A stretch of DNA of 64,000 nucleotides from Pseudomonas frederiksbergensis (GCF_001952935.1 NZ_CP018319.1:2159501-2223500), one strand, 5' to 3'; shown: positions 34,894 through 43,457, counted from the stretch's first letter. Numbers and translations are program-made. Notes: generated by a model not told the origin, from the letters alone.

Positions 34894-35226
34894 TCAGGCA
34901 TGCACCTCACGATCAAGAACGTCAGCTACCCACTGATTGATACTCTTGTGGGCTAGCTGCGCTTTTACGGCGACAGTTGCGTGGAGTGCCGGCGCTAAAC
35001 GCAGACTAAGGTGGCCAGAATAGGGCTTCTGCGGCGTGCGCCCGAGCTTGGAGCAAGTTTCCAGATAATCAGTAACGGCCTCTTCAAATGCATCTCGAAG
35101 CTCCTGCACTGACTCGCCATGAAACCCAACAATATCTCTGATACCAGCAATATGGCCGATAAACAGGCCATCTTCCTCGCTGTATTCAATTCGGGCGGCA
35201 TAGCCTTTGTAATTCATTACGCTCAT
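34894..35226 (-). CDS. hicB: HicB-type antitoxin
   Basis: A 110-residue antitoxin. The N-terminal degraded RNase H-like fold is visible in YKGYAARIEYSEEDGLFIGHIAGIRDIVGFHGESVQEL, and a C-terminal ribbon-helix-helix/arc-like segment (HLSLRLAPALHATVAVKAQL, INQWVADVLDREV) should bind operator DNA. It overlaps the hicA stop by 4 bases and is second in the operon, the usual order. It neutralises the HicA mRNA interferase. Confidence 0.92.
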   Translation of the reverse strand: MSVMNYKGYAARIEYSEEDGLFIGHIAGIRDIVGFHGESVQELRDAFEEAVTDYLETCSKLGRTPQKPYSGHLSLRLAPALHATVAVKAQLAHKSINQWVADVLDREVHA

Positions 35227-35477
35227 GGGGTGACTCCTGCTTGTTCAAGGAAAGCCCGAGCATCACGAACCTGGTAGGGCTTTGCTTCTTTGTCCGGGTG
35301 TGGTCGGTGAAAGGTGGCGACCACACCGTTCAGCTCAAAGCGCACCCGGGACCCATTACCTTCAATGGTCTTGGCGCCAGCGGCACCGAATAAAGACTCG
35401 ATACGGGCCCACTCCAGCGTAGCTGGGGTCGGCCTTGAGAATACTGTTTTCAGGGTGCTGAGCTGCTTGTTATTCAT
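35223..35477 (-). CDS. hicA: HicA-type mRNA interferase toxin
   Basis: An 84-residue double-stranded RNA-binding-fold toxin. The conserved core GAAGAKTIEGNGSRVRFELN followed by VVATFHRPHPDKEAKPYQVRDARAFLEQAGV contains the catalytic histidine region typical of the longer HicA proteins. It cleaves mRNA and is first gene of the hicAB pair. The start MNNKQLSTLKTVF at 35477 gives a standard length. Located 700 bases from tRNA-Arg in a short AT-richer stretch, suggesting acquired DNA. Confidence 0.92.
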   Translation of the reverse strand: MNNKQLSTLKTVFSRPTPATLEWARIESLFGAAGAKTIEGNGSRVRFELNGVVATFHRPHPDKEAKPYQVRDARAFLEQAGVTP

Positions 35478-35654
35478 GGTATGAAATTATGATACCGCGC
35501 AAAAGAAAGCAACCGTGAATCCTGACTCATTGCCCAATCCACACCCAAGCGCGTGGCGGCCAATTGATGCTCCCAGCTGGAAGATGGCCTCGGACGATGG
35601 AAGCGACTTAGACTGACGGAAACGCGACCGATAAGACGGACAAATCCTAGGCAA

Positions 35655-35684
35655 TAAAAACCCCCTAAGCGGGCTGAAGGGGCA
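35655..35684 (-). terminator. intrinsic terminator, minus strand
   Basis: On the minus strand CCCCT and AGGGG close a hairpin followed by GTTTTTATT. It lies downstream of the decayed toxin-antitoxin remnant and upstream of hicA. Confidence 0.6.
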
Positions 35685-35689
35685 GTGAT

Positions 35690-36004
35690 TGTTGTTGTGG
35701 TGAAAGTGCCGGCCCCATGACTAACGTCACGCAATAGAAACCACAGGAATGAGGCAAACAACCAAATTGCAGTTTCTGATTTTGTCGGGATCTGCAATAT
35801 GAAGATTAGCGCGTCCTACGAGCCGCATTGCTCTGCGTCAATGTCATTAATGAGCGCATCAATCTCAGCAAAAACTGTTTCGGCAGAAGTATCAGGACGT
35901 GAATCGTTACGGCTAGCTGCAATGGCCTCAATAATCTCTGAAGCTAGCAACCGATCCCGCTGTGAGCCCGTGTCATGGCCGGAAACGGACTCAGCGCGGT
36001 TTTT
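35690..36004 (-). pseudogene. decayed stability-determinant (RelB/StbD-like) antitoxin and toxin start
   Basis: On the minus strand the frame ending at TAG 35816-35818 reads RLLASEIIEAIAASRNDSRP then TSAETVFAEIDALINDI, resembling the C-terminus of the stability-determinant antitoxins that pair with RelE/ParE toxins (pattern DPRPxIPHDEVxAEhDAII). It has no normal start: the only in-frame sequence upstream is the stop codon of the 36005-36214 gene. About 20 bases downstream a frame opens with LQIPTKSETAIWL, similar to the start of RelE-like toxins (IxxTETFxxWL), then degenerates. A terminator follows at 35655-35684. I infer a broken antitoxin-toxin pair; the family match is from memory of the pattern and is uncertain. 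Confidence 0.35.
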
Positions 36005-36214
36005 TCATTCAGTCGTCCAGTCGAACTCGTCGTACTCATCATCGTCTTCTTCATCCTCGACCACCTCATCATCAAGAACGTCTTCCTCAAACGCTTCTTC
36101 TGCCTGCTTCGCCAGCAGAAACTCCTTACGACTCTCAGTCACCGCGCGCCGTAATTCCTCACCCTTCTCCGGGCAGTTGAGCATTTGGGCGATGCGGTCG
36201 ATTTTTTTTGCCAT
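36005..36214 (-). CDS. small protein with acidic C-terminal tail, unknown function
   Basis: A 69-residue protein. ATG at 36214 has a near-perfect GGAGG ribosome site 5-6 bases upstream, so it is preferred over an in-frame ATG at 36274. The first half is a charged helix (MAKKIDRIAQMLNCPEKGEE, ELRRAVTESRKEFLLAKQAE), and the last 25 residues are almost all Asp and Glu (DEVVEDEEDDDEYDEFDW). No family recognised. The acidic tail could mimic nucleic acid or act as an inhibitor/antitoxin-like module, but this is speculation. The decayed antitoxin frame continues directly after its stop. Confidence 0.6.
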   Translation of the reverse strand: MAKKIDRIAQMLNCPEKGEELRRAVTESRKEFLLAKQAEEAFEEDVLDDEVVEDEEDDDEYDEFDWTTE

Positions 36215-36295
36215 GGCTTCCTCCAACGCATCGGCTATGGGCCGATAGTGCGCGCTTTCGGGTGTCGATGCCAAATTTGCCGACCGCTGTTCCCC

Positions 36296-36919
36296 TCATT
36301 CCTTCTGCAAATCCTTGAGTCTGGCGGTGAGATTTTCCTTGGGAAAGCGTTTGTGCAAGGTCGCCATCAGGTCAGCGGCCGCTTGAGCCTGACCAGCCTT
36401 TTGCAGGCGGATCACTTCCCTTAATTGATCGTCGACAAACGTGGCCGGAGCTATCGCCGAGCGTTTGCTGACCTTCGCTTCATCGGCCATTTCAGCGTTG
36501 ATCGATTCGCTCTGCGCTGGGGCAGCAAGATCGGCCATTGGCGCCGCAGGCGCGGGGGCGGACAAGGCGCCGGTCGGGGCAGCCATGGAACGCGCAACCG
36601 ATGACGATGCTTCTTTTTTGGCGGCCGGTGCAGACGCCTTAGGTGCAGGCGCGAAGTCGTAACTCGGCGGTTGCTCCTCGGTGCGTTGCACCAGTGCAAG
36701 CATCAGGGCCACACCGACGAGGCTGGCAAATGCGACCTGCCAACGGGGTTTCTGGCAGGCCTGGACCCAGCGTTTCCACAGACCTGGTTTCTGCACGGGG
36801 ACTTCGCGCTGTGCGGTAGCCAGGAGGAACGCGTCGAGATGGGACGGCGGTTCGCCGGTCGTGTGTTCACGATAGTGCTTCAACACTTGGTCTTCTGGCG
36901 TAGGACGGGCGTCAGTCAT
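36296..36919 (-). CDS. probable anti-sigma factor, single-pass membrane protein
   Basis: A 207-residue protein. It has a short N-terminal cytoplasmic part (MTDARPTPEDQVLKHYREHT), one membrane helix near residues 60-80 (WQVAFASLVGVALMLALVQ), then an Ala/Pro-rich periplasmic linker and a helical end VDDQLREVIRLQKAGQAQAA. It starts on the stop of the ECF sigma gene with a 4-base overlap. Position, topology and coupling to a sigma factor make it the likely anti-sigma factor, though no zinc-binding anti-sigma motif is visible. The periplasmic end could sense the VWA lipoprotein encoded upstream. Confidence 0.75.
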   Translation of the reverse strand: MTDARPTPEDQVLKHYREHTTGEPPSHLDAFLLATAQREVPVQKPGLWKRWVQACQKPRWQVAFASLVGVALMLALVQRTEEQPPSYDFAPAPKASAPAAKKEASSSVARSMAAPTGALSAPAPAAPMADLAAPAQSESINAEMADEAKVSKRSAIAPATFVDDQLREVIRLQKAGQAQAAADLMATLHKRFPKENLTARLKDLQKE

Positions 36920-37482
36920 GTCAGTACCTCCTCGGCCAGCAGCCGACGCAGTTTTTGCTGGGCGTAGCGCAAGCGGCTTTTGACGGTTTCCAGCGGTGTT
37001 TCGGTGAGGGTCGCGATCTGCGGCAGGTCGAGATCGCCGTGGGCGCGCAGCAGGAACACTTCGCGCTGGTCAGCGGGCAGGTTTTGCAGGGCCGCTTCGA
37101 GGCGCTGGCTGTCGCGGCTCAGGCTCAGAAGTTGTTCGGGATCGGCAGCGTCATCGCTCAGGGCGTGGATCTGTTCGTCATAGCTGTCGTGCAAGGGGTT
37201 GTGGATTCCGTGTTTGCGCCAGTGATCGATCAGTCGATTGCGGGCAATCTGATAGAGCCAGGTACGAAAATTCGCCCGGCCTTGTGGCTGACTGGTGCTG
37301 CGGATCAGGCTCAGCCAGGTGTCCTGGTAAACCTCTTCCGCCAGTTCGGACTTGCCGCTCAGGCCGAGCAGGAATCGGTAGAGTCCTTGGCGGTGGCGGG
37401 CGTACAAAATCTCGAACGCCGGCCCGTCGCCTGCGCGATAACGGGCCAGCAGCGATTCGTCGCTCGATTCAGGCGCTGACAT
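36916..37482 (-). CDS. ECF-type RNA polymerase sigma factor
   Basis: A 188-residue ECF sigma factor. Region 2 reads FEILYARHRQGLYRFLLG then EEVYQDTWLSLIRS and FRTWLYQIARNRLIDHWRK; region 4 reads LPADQREVFLLRAHGDLDLPQIATLTETPLETVKSRLRYAQQKLR. The start at 37482 (MSAPESSDESL) has AAGGAGG about 11 bases upstream, inside the end of the VWA gene, whose stop is one base away. A longer frame to 37608 overlaps that gene and has no sigma character. The order VWA-sigma-membrane protein indicates an envelope-stress or surface signalling unit. Target promoters unknown. Confidence 0.92.
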   Translation of the reverse strand: MSAPESSDESLLARYRAGDGPAFEILYARHRQGLYRFLLGLSGKSELAEEVYQDTWLSLIRSTSQPQGRANFRTWLYQIARNRLIDHWRKHGIHNPLHDSYDEQIHALSDDAADPEQLLSLSRDSQRLEAALQNLPADQREVFLLRAHGDLDLPQIATLTETPLETVKSRLRYAQQKLRRLLAEEVLT

Positions 37483-37483
37483 T

Positions 37484-39187
37484 TCAGTTGTAGCCTCCTT
37501 TAAGCGGCTCACTGTTCGAGGCGGTCGTGGTTCGCAGACTTTGCGCCAACTCCACCAATTGCACGAACTCTGCCCGCAGACCAAATCGATCTTCGCCCCG
37601 CGCACCACGCGCCAAAGCCTCGGTGTCCTTCAGGCTGAAATCACCGATGTAACGCCCGTCCTTGAGCTGCTGGGAAAACGCCGCCACGGCTGCGGCAAAT
37701 CGCAGGTCTTCACTGGCTGGCGCAGCACTGTCAGTGATCGGCCGCTCGATCAAGCGACTGTTCCCACCTTCGGGCAACTGATATCGCACGCGCAGTATGG
37801 CCATTTCCCCAGATTTCCCGGAAGTAACTGCCCCGGAGTTGCCATACCGCAGCGGCTCCAGCCAACCCTTCTCGCCCTTGGGCACAATTTCATACAACGC
37901 CGTCACCGTATGCCCTGCGCCGATTTCACCGGCATCGACCTTGTCGTTGCTGAAATCCTCACGCTTCAACGCACGATTTTCATACCCCAACAGCCGATAT
38001 TCACTGACCTGTGCCGGGTTGAACTCCACTTGCAACTTCACATTCTTCGCCACAACCGCGAGGGTTGAGCCGAGTTGATCCACCAGCACCTTGCGCGCCT
38101 CGCGCAGGTTGTCGATGTAGGCATAGTTGCCGTCGCCAGCATCAGCCAACTGTTCCATCAGGTGTTCATTGTAGTTATCCACACCAAAACCCAATGTGGT
38201 CAGGGAAACGCCGGTCTTGCGTTTATCCACAGCCATTTGCTTGAGGCTGTCGAAGTCGCTGATGCCGACGTTGAAGTCACCATCGGTGGCCAGCAGGATG
38301 CGGTTGATGCCCTTGGGAATAAACGCCTGCTGCGCCATCTGATAGGCCAGTTCGATGCCTGACGCCCCGGCAGTTGATCCACCCGCGGTTAATTGATCGA
38401 TGGCTGTACGAATTTTCGCTTTTTCGCGTCCAGACGTTGGCTCCAGCACTACACGCGAATCGCCGGCATAGACGACCAATGAAACCCGGTCCTGCTCGCG
38501 CAATTGATCGACCAGCAATTTCAGGGTGCTTTTGACCAGCGGTAAACCCTCGCGTCGGTCCATCGAGCCGGACACGTCCACCAGAAACACCAGGTTCGCC
38601 GGGGCCAGTTGCGCAACTGCACGGTCCGAGGCCTTGATGCCGATGCGCAGCAATCGGGTATGCGGGTTCCACGGCGACGGCGCCAGCTCTGTGGTCACGC
38701 CGAAGGGCGAGCCATCGGAGGGCAATGCGTAATCGTAGGGAAAGTAATTGACCATCTCCTCCAGTCGCACCGCACCCTCCGGTGGCAGGCGCCCTTGATT
38801 GAGCAAGCGGCGGACGTTGGCGTAGGCGCCAGTGTCGACGTCGGCGCTGAAGGTCGAGACGGGCGCTTCGGCCACGCTGTGAATCGGGTTATCCGCCAGC
38901 GCTCGATACTGCTCCCGCTGCTCATCCTGATAGCCCTGCGGATACGCCTCGCTCGCGGGCAGCGGCGCATAGCTTGGTGCCGGGCGAACGCTGCGTTTGG
39001 CCATCGAGGTGTCGGCCATGACAGCCTCGCTGCGCACCAGTGTTTCAGCCGATAGCGCGCCCTTAGCCGGCGGCGCAGCCGAGGCGGAATCAGGCTTGGA
39101 TGAAACGCCGCAACCGGCGATGGCCAGCAGCAACCCGGCGGCGAAACCCTGGGCGGCGGGGCGGAGGAAATGCAGAGGGAGGGACAT
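37484..39187 (-). CDS. von Willebrand factor A-domain lipoprotein (YfbK-like)
   Basis: A 567-residue exported lipoprotein: signal peptide ending LLLAIAGCGVSSK (lipobox Cys near 26), an N-terminal conserved region before the VWA domain (VSTFSADVDTGAYANVRRLL, VRLEEMVNYFPYDY), a VWA domain from about 190 to 370 with an intact metal-ion-dependent adhesion motif LVFLVDVSGSMDRR, and a C-terminal DUF3520-like domain. It probably binds a protein ligand in the periplasm. It is followed one base later by the ECF sigma gene, so the three genes form a coupled operon. Confidence 0.88.
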   Translation of the reverse strand: MSLPLHFLRPAAQGFAAGLLLAIAGCGVSSKPDSASAAPPAKGALSAETLVRSEAVMADTSMAKRSVRPAPSYAPLPASEAYPQGYQDEQREQYRALADNPIHSVAEAPVSTFSADVDTGAYANVRRLLNQGRLPPEGAVRLEEMVNYFPYDYALPSDGSPFGVTTELAPSPWNPHTRLLRIGIKASDRAVAQLAPANLVFLVDVSGSMDRREGLPLVKSTLKLLVDQLREQDRVSLVVYAGDSRVVLEPTSGREKAKIRTAIDQLTAGGSTAGASGIELAYQMAQQAFIPKGINRILLATDGDFNVGISDFDSLKQMAVDKRKTGVSLTTLGFGVDNYNEHLMEQLADAGDGNYAYIDNLREARKVLVDQLGSTLAVVAKNVKLQVEFNPAQVSEYRLLGYENRALKREDFSNDKVDAGEIGAGHTVTALYEIVPKGEKGWLEPLRYGNSGAVTSGKSGEMAILRVRYQLPEGGNSRLIERPITDSAAPASEDLRFAAAVAAFSQQLKDGRYIGDFSLKDTEALARGARGEDRFGLRAEFVQLVELAQSLRTTTASNSEPLKGGYN

Positions 39188-39275
39188 GGGGGCTGACCTC
39201 AGGAGGAAATTGATCCATTCATCCTCTGAGACGAGCCCCTTTTCAGGTTCGGGTTAAACCGGCCGAAAATTAATT

Positions 39276-39836
39276 TCAGCGGTGATAACGCCGCACCACA
39301 CTGCTGTTTTTCAGCACATGGCCTTTGATTTTTTCCAGTAGCTGCGCGCGCGTCAGGCCGGCGGGCAAAGCTTGCGGCGCCAGATCCAGGGCGTAGAGCT
39401 GGATGATGTAGTGGTGCGCGCTGTCGCCGACCGGCGGACAAGGGCCGACATAACCGGTGGTGCCTTTGCTGTTGGTACCACCGACGCCTTCAAGGGCGGA
39501 TTTTGCGCCAACACCAGCGGCAATCTGATGAGTCGTGGCTTTGATGCCGTAATGCACCCAGTGATCGACGCCTTGGCCTTTTTGGCCGTCAGGATCGTGC
39601 ATGACGATGGCATAACTCAACGTGCCCGCCGGCCCGGCGTTCCAGTTCAGTGCCGGTGACGCGTTATGCCCGCCACAACCCGGAGCATCGCTGGCGGCGG
39701 CGACCGTGAACAGTCGGTCATCGGAAACACCTGGGATGTTCAGGGTAAAACGTTCTTGGGCCTGCGCCGGAAACTGCACGCAAAGGGCGACTGCAATGGC
39801 CGCCAGCCAAGGGTTCAGAGAGGTCAAACGGGTCAT
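39276..39836 (-). CDS. YbhB/YbcL-family (Raf kinase inhibitor-like) periplasmic protein
   Basis: A 186-residue PEBP-fold protein. The start at 39836 (MTRLTSLNPW) leads straight into a signal peptide ending CVQFPAQAQER. Family motifs: the ligand pocket SPALNWNAGPAGTLSYAIVMHDPDG near 65-90, VDHWVHYGI near 95, and the long-loop CPPVGDSAHHYIIQLYALD near 140. The bacterial homologues are stable periplasmic proteins of unclear function. An upstream in-frame extension is antisense to the Rieske gene promoter and is discarded. Confidence 0.85.
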   Translation of the reverse strand: MTRLTSLNPWLAAIAVALCVQFPAQAQERFTLNIPGVSDDRLFTVAAASDAPGCGGHNASPALNWNAGPAGTLSYAIVMHDPDGQKGQGVDHWVHYGIKATTHQIAAGVGAKSALEGVGGTNSKGTTGYVGPCPPVGDSAHHYIIQLYALDLAPQALPAGLTRAQLLEKIKGHVLKNSSVVRRYHR

Positions 39837-39975
39837 ACCGGAGCACCTTGTGCGGGTGGGGCCGTCGTCGGCGGGCAAACTATAGCCGGACCGTTCATTC
39901 GGTGGCAGCGGCAATTGGCTGAACCTCAAGATAAGCGCCAAACTCTTAAGTGAAACGCTTGCCTGGAGAGCGATC

Positions 39976-41505
39976 ATGGCACTGCACCGCGTCGCCCGTT
40001 TCGCCGATGTGCCCGAAAACCGGGGCCTTGAAGTCCAGATCGCGGACACGAAAATTGTCCTGCTGCGGGTAGGTGATCATCTGCGCGCCTTTCAGGGCGA
40101 ATGCCCCCATGCCGGGGCACCGCTGGCCGAAGGCGCTCTGTGCCACGGACGGTTGATCTGCCCGTGGCACAAGGCGGCGTATCGGATCGAGGACGGTGCG
40201 CTGTGTGAACCGCCGTCTTTGGACAGCCTCAAGCGCTATCGGCTGGAAATACTCGATGACGAGGTCTGGGTCGACGATCAGCCCATGTCCGACCCTCATA
40301 CCCCTCCGGCGGACGACGAGCGAACGTTTGTGATCATCGGTGCCGGCGCAGCAGGCACGGCGTGCGCGGCGGCGTTGCGCGAAAAGGGCTTCGGTGGCCG
40401 GGTGCTGTTGATCGACCGTGAAACCGGCGCCGGTTACGACCGTACGGTCTTGAGCAAATTCGTGATTGCCGGGGAGATGCCGCCAGAAGAAGTCCCGCCG
40501 TTGCGTGATGAAGACTTTTACCGCGAACAGCGTATTGAACGAATAAACGCCGAAGTGGCGAGCCTGGACGCGGCGAACAAAACGTTGCGCCTGGCTGATG
40601 GTCAATCCCTGAGCTACGACGCTGCGCTGCTCGCCACCGGTGGCACACCCAACCCGCTTACGCTGCCTGGCGCCGAGCTGCCGCAGGTGTTCGTGCTGCG
40701 TTCGAAGGATCAGGCGCAGCGGATTCTGGGTTCGGCAAAACCAGGCCAACGAGCGGTGATCATCGGCGACAGCTTCATCGCCATGGAATCCGCGTCCTCC
40801 CTGCGTCAATACGGCCTGGACGTCACCGTTCTGGCCCGCCACGCCGTGCCTTTTGCCAAACAGTTTGGCGAGGCCGTCGGCAAGGCGATTCGTGCCCTGC
40901 ACGAGGCCAATGGCGTGGTGTTTCATACGGATGGCAACGCAACGCACATCGAAGGAACCGCCAGGGTCGAAGCGGTGCGCCTGGACAATGGTCAACGTTT
41001 ACCGGCGGATCTGGTGTTGGTCGGCATTGGCGTCAGCCCGGCAACCGGTGCATTTACCGGCCTTCCCCTGGAAAAAGATCAGTCGCTGAAGGTCGACGGC
41101 GGGATGCGCGTGACCGATGGGCTTTGGGCCGCCGGCGATATCGCGACCTTCCCGCTCAACGGCCAGCCCCAACGGATCGAACATTGGCGCCTGGCACAGC
41201 AACAGGCACGGATCGCGGCGATGAACATGCTCGGCGGCGACGAGCATTACCTCGACGTGCCTTATTTCTGGACCTGGCACTTCGGTAAAAACTACGACTA
41301 CCTCGGCCACGCCGCGACCTGGGACGAGGTCGAGCTCAAAGGCGACCCTGACCATCCCCCTTTTATCGGCCTGTTCGGCAAGGACGGATTGGTCGTCGCC
41401 GCGGTGGCATGCGATGAAGAACGCGCAATAGCGCTGCTCGCCGAACGGATGAAACAGCCGTTGTCGGTGGATGAGGCGTGGCGGTTGGTTCGGGACTTGA
41501 ATTAA
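39976..41505 (+). CDS. Rieske/FAD-NAD-dependent reductase fusion (AIFM3-like)
   Basis: A 509-residue protein that fuses an N-terminal Rieske [2Fe-2S] domain with a ferredoxin-reductase-like flavoprotein. Rieske ligands are CPH and CPWH at about residues 42-44 and 61-64 (ECPHAGAPLAEGALCHGRLI). FAD-binding GxGxxG is VIIGAGAAGTACAAAL near 117, the NAD-binding strand AVIIGDSFIAMESASSL near 260, and the second FAD motif GLWAAGDIATFPL near 380. It should move electrons from NAD(P)H to the Rieske cluster or a partner oxygenase. The domain order is that of animal AIFM3. It stands alone, with a GGAGAG ribosome site. Confidence 0.9.
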   Translation: MALHRVARFADVPENRGLEVQIADTKIVLLRVGDHLRAFQGECPHAGAPLAEGALCHGRLICPWHKAAYRIEDGALCEPPSLDSLKRYRLEILDDEVWVDDQPMSDPHTPPADDERTFVIIGAGAAGTACAAALREKGFGGRVLLIDRETGAGYDRTVLSKFVIAGEMPPEEVPPLRDEDFYREQRIERINAEVASLDAANKTLRLADGQSLSYDAALLATGGTPNPLTLPGAELPQVFVLRSKDQAQRILGSAKPGQRAVIIGDSFIAMESASSLRQYGLDVTVLARHAVPFAKQFGEAVGKAIRALHEANGVVFHTDGNATHIEGTARVEAVRLDNGQRLPADLVLVGIGVSPATGAFTGLPLEKDQSLKVDGGMRVTDGLWAAGDIATFPLNGQPQRIEHWRLAQQQARIAAMNMLGGDEHYLDVPYFWTWHFGKNYDYLGHAATWDEVELKGDPDHPPFIGLFGKDGLVVAAVACDEERAIALLAERMKQPLSVDEAWRLVRDLN

Positions 41506-41532
41506 CGGGATGTGGGAGTCCTTCGGCCTCCA

Positions 41533-41556
41533 GCGGGAGCAAGCTCCCTCGCCACA
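41533..41556. repeat. solo REP family B-like arm
   Basis: A single GCGGGAGCAAGCTCCCTCGC arm after the Rieske gene, with no partner arm nearby. Confidence 0.75.
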
Positions 41557-41566
41557 AGCCAGACAG

Positions 41567-41605
41567 CAAAACGCCCGGTGCCTGCGTTGTGCAGAGGCCG
41601 GGCGT
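41567..41605 (-). terminator. intrinsic terminator of the YdgA-family gene
   Basis: On the minus strand ACGCCCGG and CCGGGCGT pair across a 19-base loop, followed by TTTT. Confidence 0.7.
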
Positions 41606-41624
41606 CGGTGTGTAAGCCCTGGGT

Positions 41625-43130
41625 TTACTCGACGGCGACATTCCCGCCGAATTTGCTCATGACAAACCCGACAAACTCTTCGACGGTCATCTTCTGGCCG
41701 TTGAATTCCACCTGATTATTGGCGTAATGCAGTGTGGAAACGATGTTGTTGCCATCCAGTTTTGCCAACTGCGTACCGACGGCCATGCTGCCAAACATGT
41801 CGGCGGTGGCGGTGGCCTGATCGGCGATGAGCTTGGCGTCGGTCTGACCGTCGATTTGTGACTGCACGCTCAGCAGGTCAACGAGCATTGGCTTGGACAC
41901 TTTCACGTTGACGTCCAGCAGCGCGATCAGTTGTTGGGTCAACTGGTCCGGCGGCAGGTCCATGGATTGTGGCTTGGTCAGGTTGAGCACCAGATTGGCG
42001 CGGCTTTCGCCATTAGCGGTGTTGAACGACAGGTTCTCCAGGGCGACCTGCGGACCGGCGGCCAGCAGTTTCTCCAGGTCGGTTTTGACCTGCGCCTCTT
42101 CGGCCGGGGTCAGGACCAGCTCTGGCGCCGGTTCACCCGCAGCCACGGCCTCGGCGGCGGCCCTCTCGTACGGTTGCAGTTTGGTCTGGTAAATCTGCAT
42201 CAGCGACATGGTTGCCGGGATGTCGAGGTTCTTCAGGCTCATCGCCATCTGTGCAGACCCGACAGCCTTGCCGTTCAGGGACACCTCACCCACCTTGTAA
42301 TCGGCACGCCCCGAAGCGCTGGTGCCGGATTCCTCGGTCTGGTTTTTCATTTCAAATTTCTTGAAGCCCAAGACCGACTGCTTGGCGCCGAAGGTGGTCT
42401 TGCTGTCGGTCAGCTCGACGGTGTTCTCGCCGGTGTAGTAGCCGTAAGTGCTTTTTGTCAGGTTGCTGGCCACGGTCAGGCCATGCAGTTCAACCTTCAC
42501 CGGCGTCTGATCTTCAGCCACCGTGCTCAGTGTCAGGCTGTCCATGTAACCGTTGGCCTTGACCTTCTGCGCTTGAGCGCTGGCGGCGACATCGAGGTTC
42601 AGCCCGGAGAATTTCAGGTTGGACTTGTCGTCAAGCGCCACGTCCAGCGGCAGCAATTGCAGGGTGCCGTTGGTGGCATTGTCGTAACCGATGTTGACCA
42701 CGCCCGTGAGTGGCGATTTGTCCTTGGCGGCGACGAACCACTTCTCGGTGGTCGGGGTTCTTTCCAGTTCGTAGTGACTGGTGGCCAGGACCGGCAGCCA
42801 CTTCAGCGACACCAGGCGCGAAAACGGCAGCGGGCCGTGTTCGATGCGATCGACGAACAGCAACTCCACCGGTGCTTCACCGAACATCTCGCCTTCGCCC
42901 TTGAGGCGGTAGTGCGCGGTGCTGCTGAACACATGGCGCTCCAGCGACACCAGCTCCAGCGACGCCGTGCCGTTGGAACCGACCAGCGCAGCTTGCAGCT
43001 CTTTGTTGGCGTCGGCGATGGAGGTGTTCAGCACACCTTCGAGTTTGGTGCCGGTGTACCAGGCACCGCCGGCGCTGATTGCGCCGATGGCAACGACGAT
43101 TCCAAGAAGCACGCCTGCTGATTTATTCAT
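41625..43130 (-). CDS. YdgA-family (DUF945) exported protein
   Basis: A 501-residue protein with one N-terminal membrane anchor or uncleaved signal (MNKSAGVLLGIVVAIGAISA) and a long periplasmic beta-rich region typical of YdgA/DUF945. Family length is about 480-500. The repeated amphipathic strands (LSLTLSTVAEDQ-like phrases, LDIPATMSLMQIYQTKL) resemble AsmA-like lipid-transfer folds, but the function is not known. The start at 43130 is preferred; the upstream in-frame extension has no protein character. Monocistronic, with a terminator at 41567. Confidence 0.82.
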   Translation of the reverse strand: MNKSAGVLLGIVVAIGAISAGGAWYTGTKLEGVLNTSIADANKELQAALVGSNGTASLELVSLERHVFSSTAHYRLKGEGEMFGEAPVELLFVDRIEHGPLPFSRLVSLKWLPVLATSHYELERTPTTEKWFVAAKDKSPLTGVVNIGYDNATNGTLQLLPLDVALDDKSNLKFSGLNLDVAASAQAQKVKANGYMDSLTLSTVAEDQTPVKVELHGLTVASNLTKSTYGYYTGENTVELTDSKTTFGAKQSVLGFKKFEMKNQTEESGTSASGRADYKVGEVSLNGKAVGSAQMAMSLKNLDIPATMSLMQIYQTKLQPYERAAAEAVAAGEPAPELVLTPAEEAQVKTDLEKLLAAGPQVALENLSFNTANGESRANLVLNLTKPQSMDLPPDQLTQQLIALLDVNVKVSKPMLVDLLSVQSQIDGQTDAKLIADQATATADMFGSMAVGTQLAKLDGNNIVSTLHYANNQVEFNGQKMTVEEFVGFVMSKFGGNVAVE

Positions 43131-43340
43131 GAATGACCCGATCAATGTCCGTTGTTTGGAGGTGTGGTCGTCTTCCCTGAACCCTGACGGGTTACGGTCA
43201 CGACTGCGTAAAAGTGCGGTGCAGATTAGCATCAGGCGCACCGGGCGACCCAATGATTAAAGGTGAAAGAGTGTCTATGGGATGTCGCTGCTTGTGGACA
43301 ACTGGCAGGGGGTGAGAGTTTCAGTGCTCATTAGATCGCC

Positions 43341-43433
43341 TTCGCGAGCAAGCCCGCTCCCACATTAGATCGGTGGCGAACACAGAATTTGTGAACGCCT
43401 GAGATTCAATGTGGGAGCGGGCTTGCTCGCGAA
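43341..43433. repeat. REP family B inverted pair (copy 5)
   Basis: TTCGCGAGCAAGCCCGCTCC left and its complement right, between the YdgA gene promoter and the end of the next minus-strand gene. Confidence 0.9.
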
Positions 43434-43457
43434 GGCGTCAGTACAGGCAACATAAAT

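Noticed and set aside
34696-36214. A genomic island integrated at tRNA-Arg
   Set aside because: I found no integrase and no repeat of the tRNA 3' end downstream, so only scattered TA genes support it.
35799-36248. A Ser-rich plus-strand frame
   Set aside because: The Ser run is the reverse of the Asp/Glu-rich codons of the minus-strand acidic gene.
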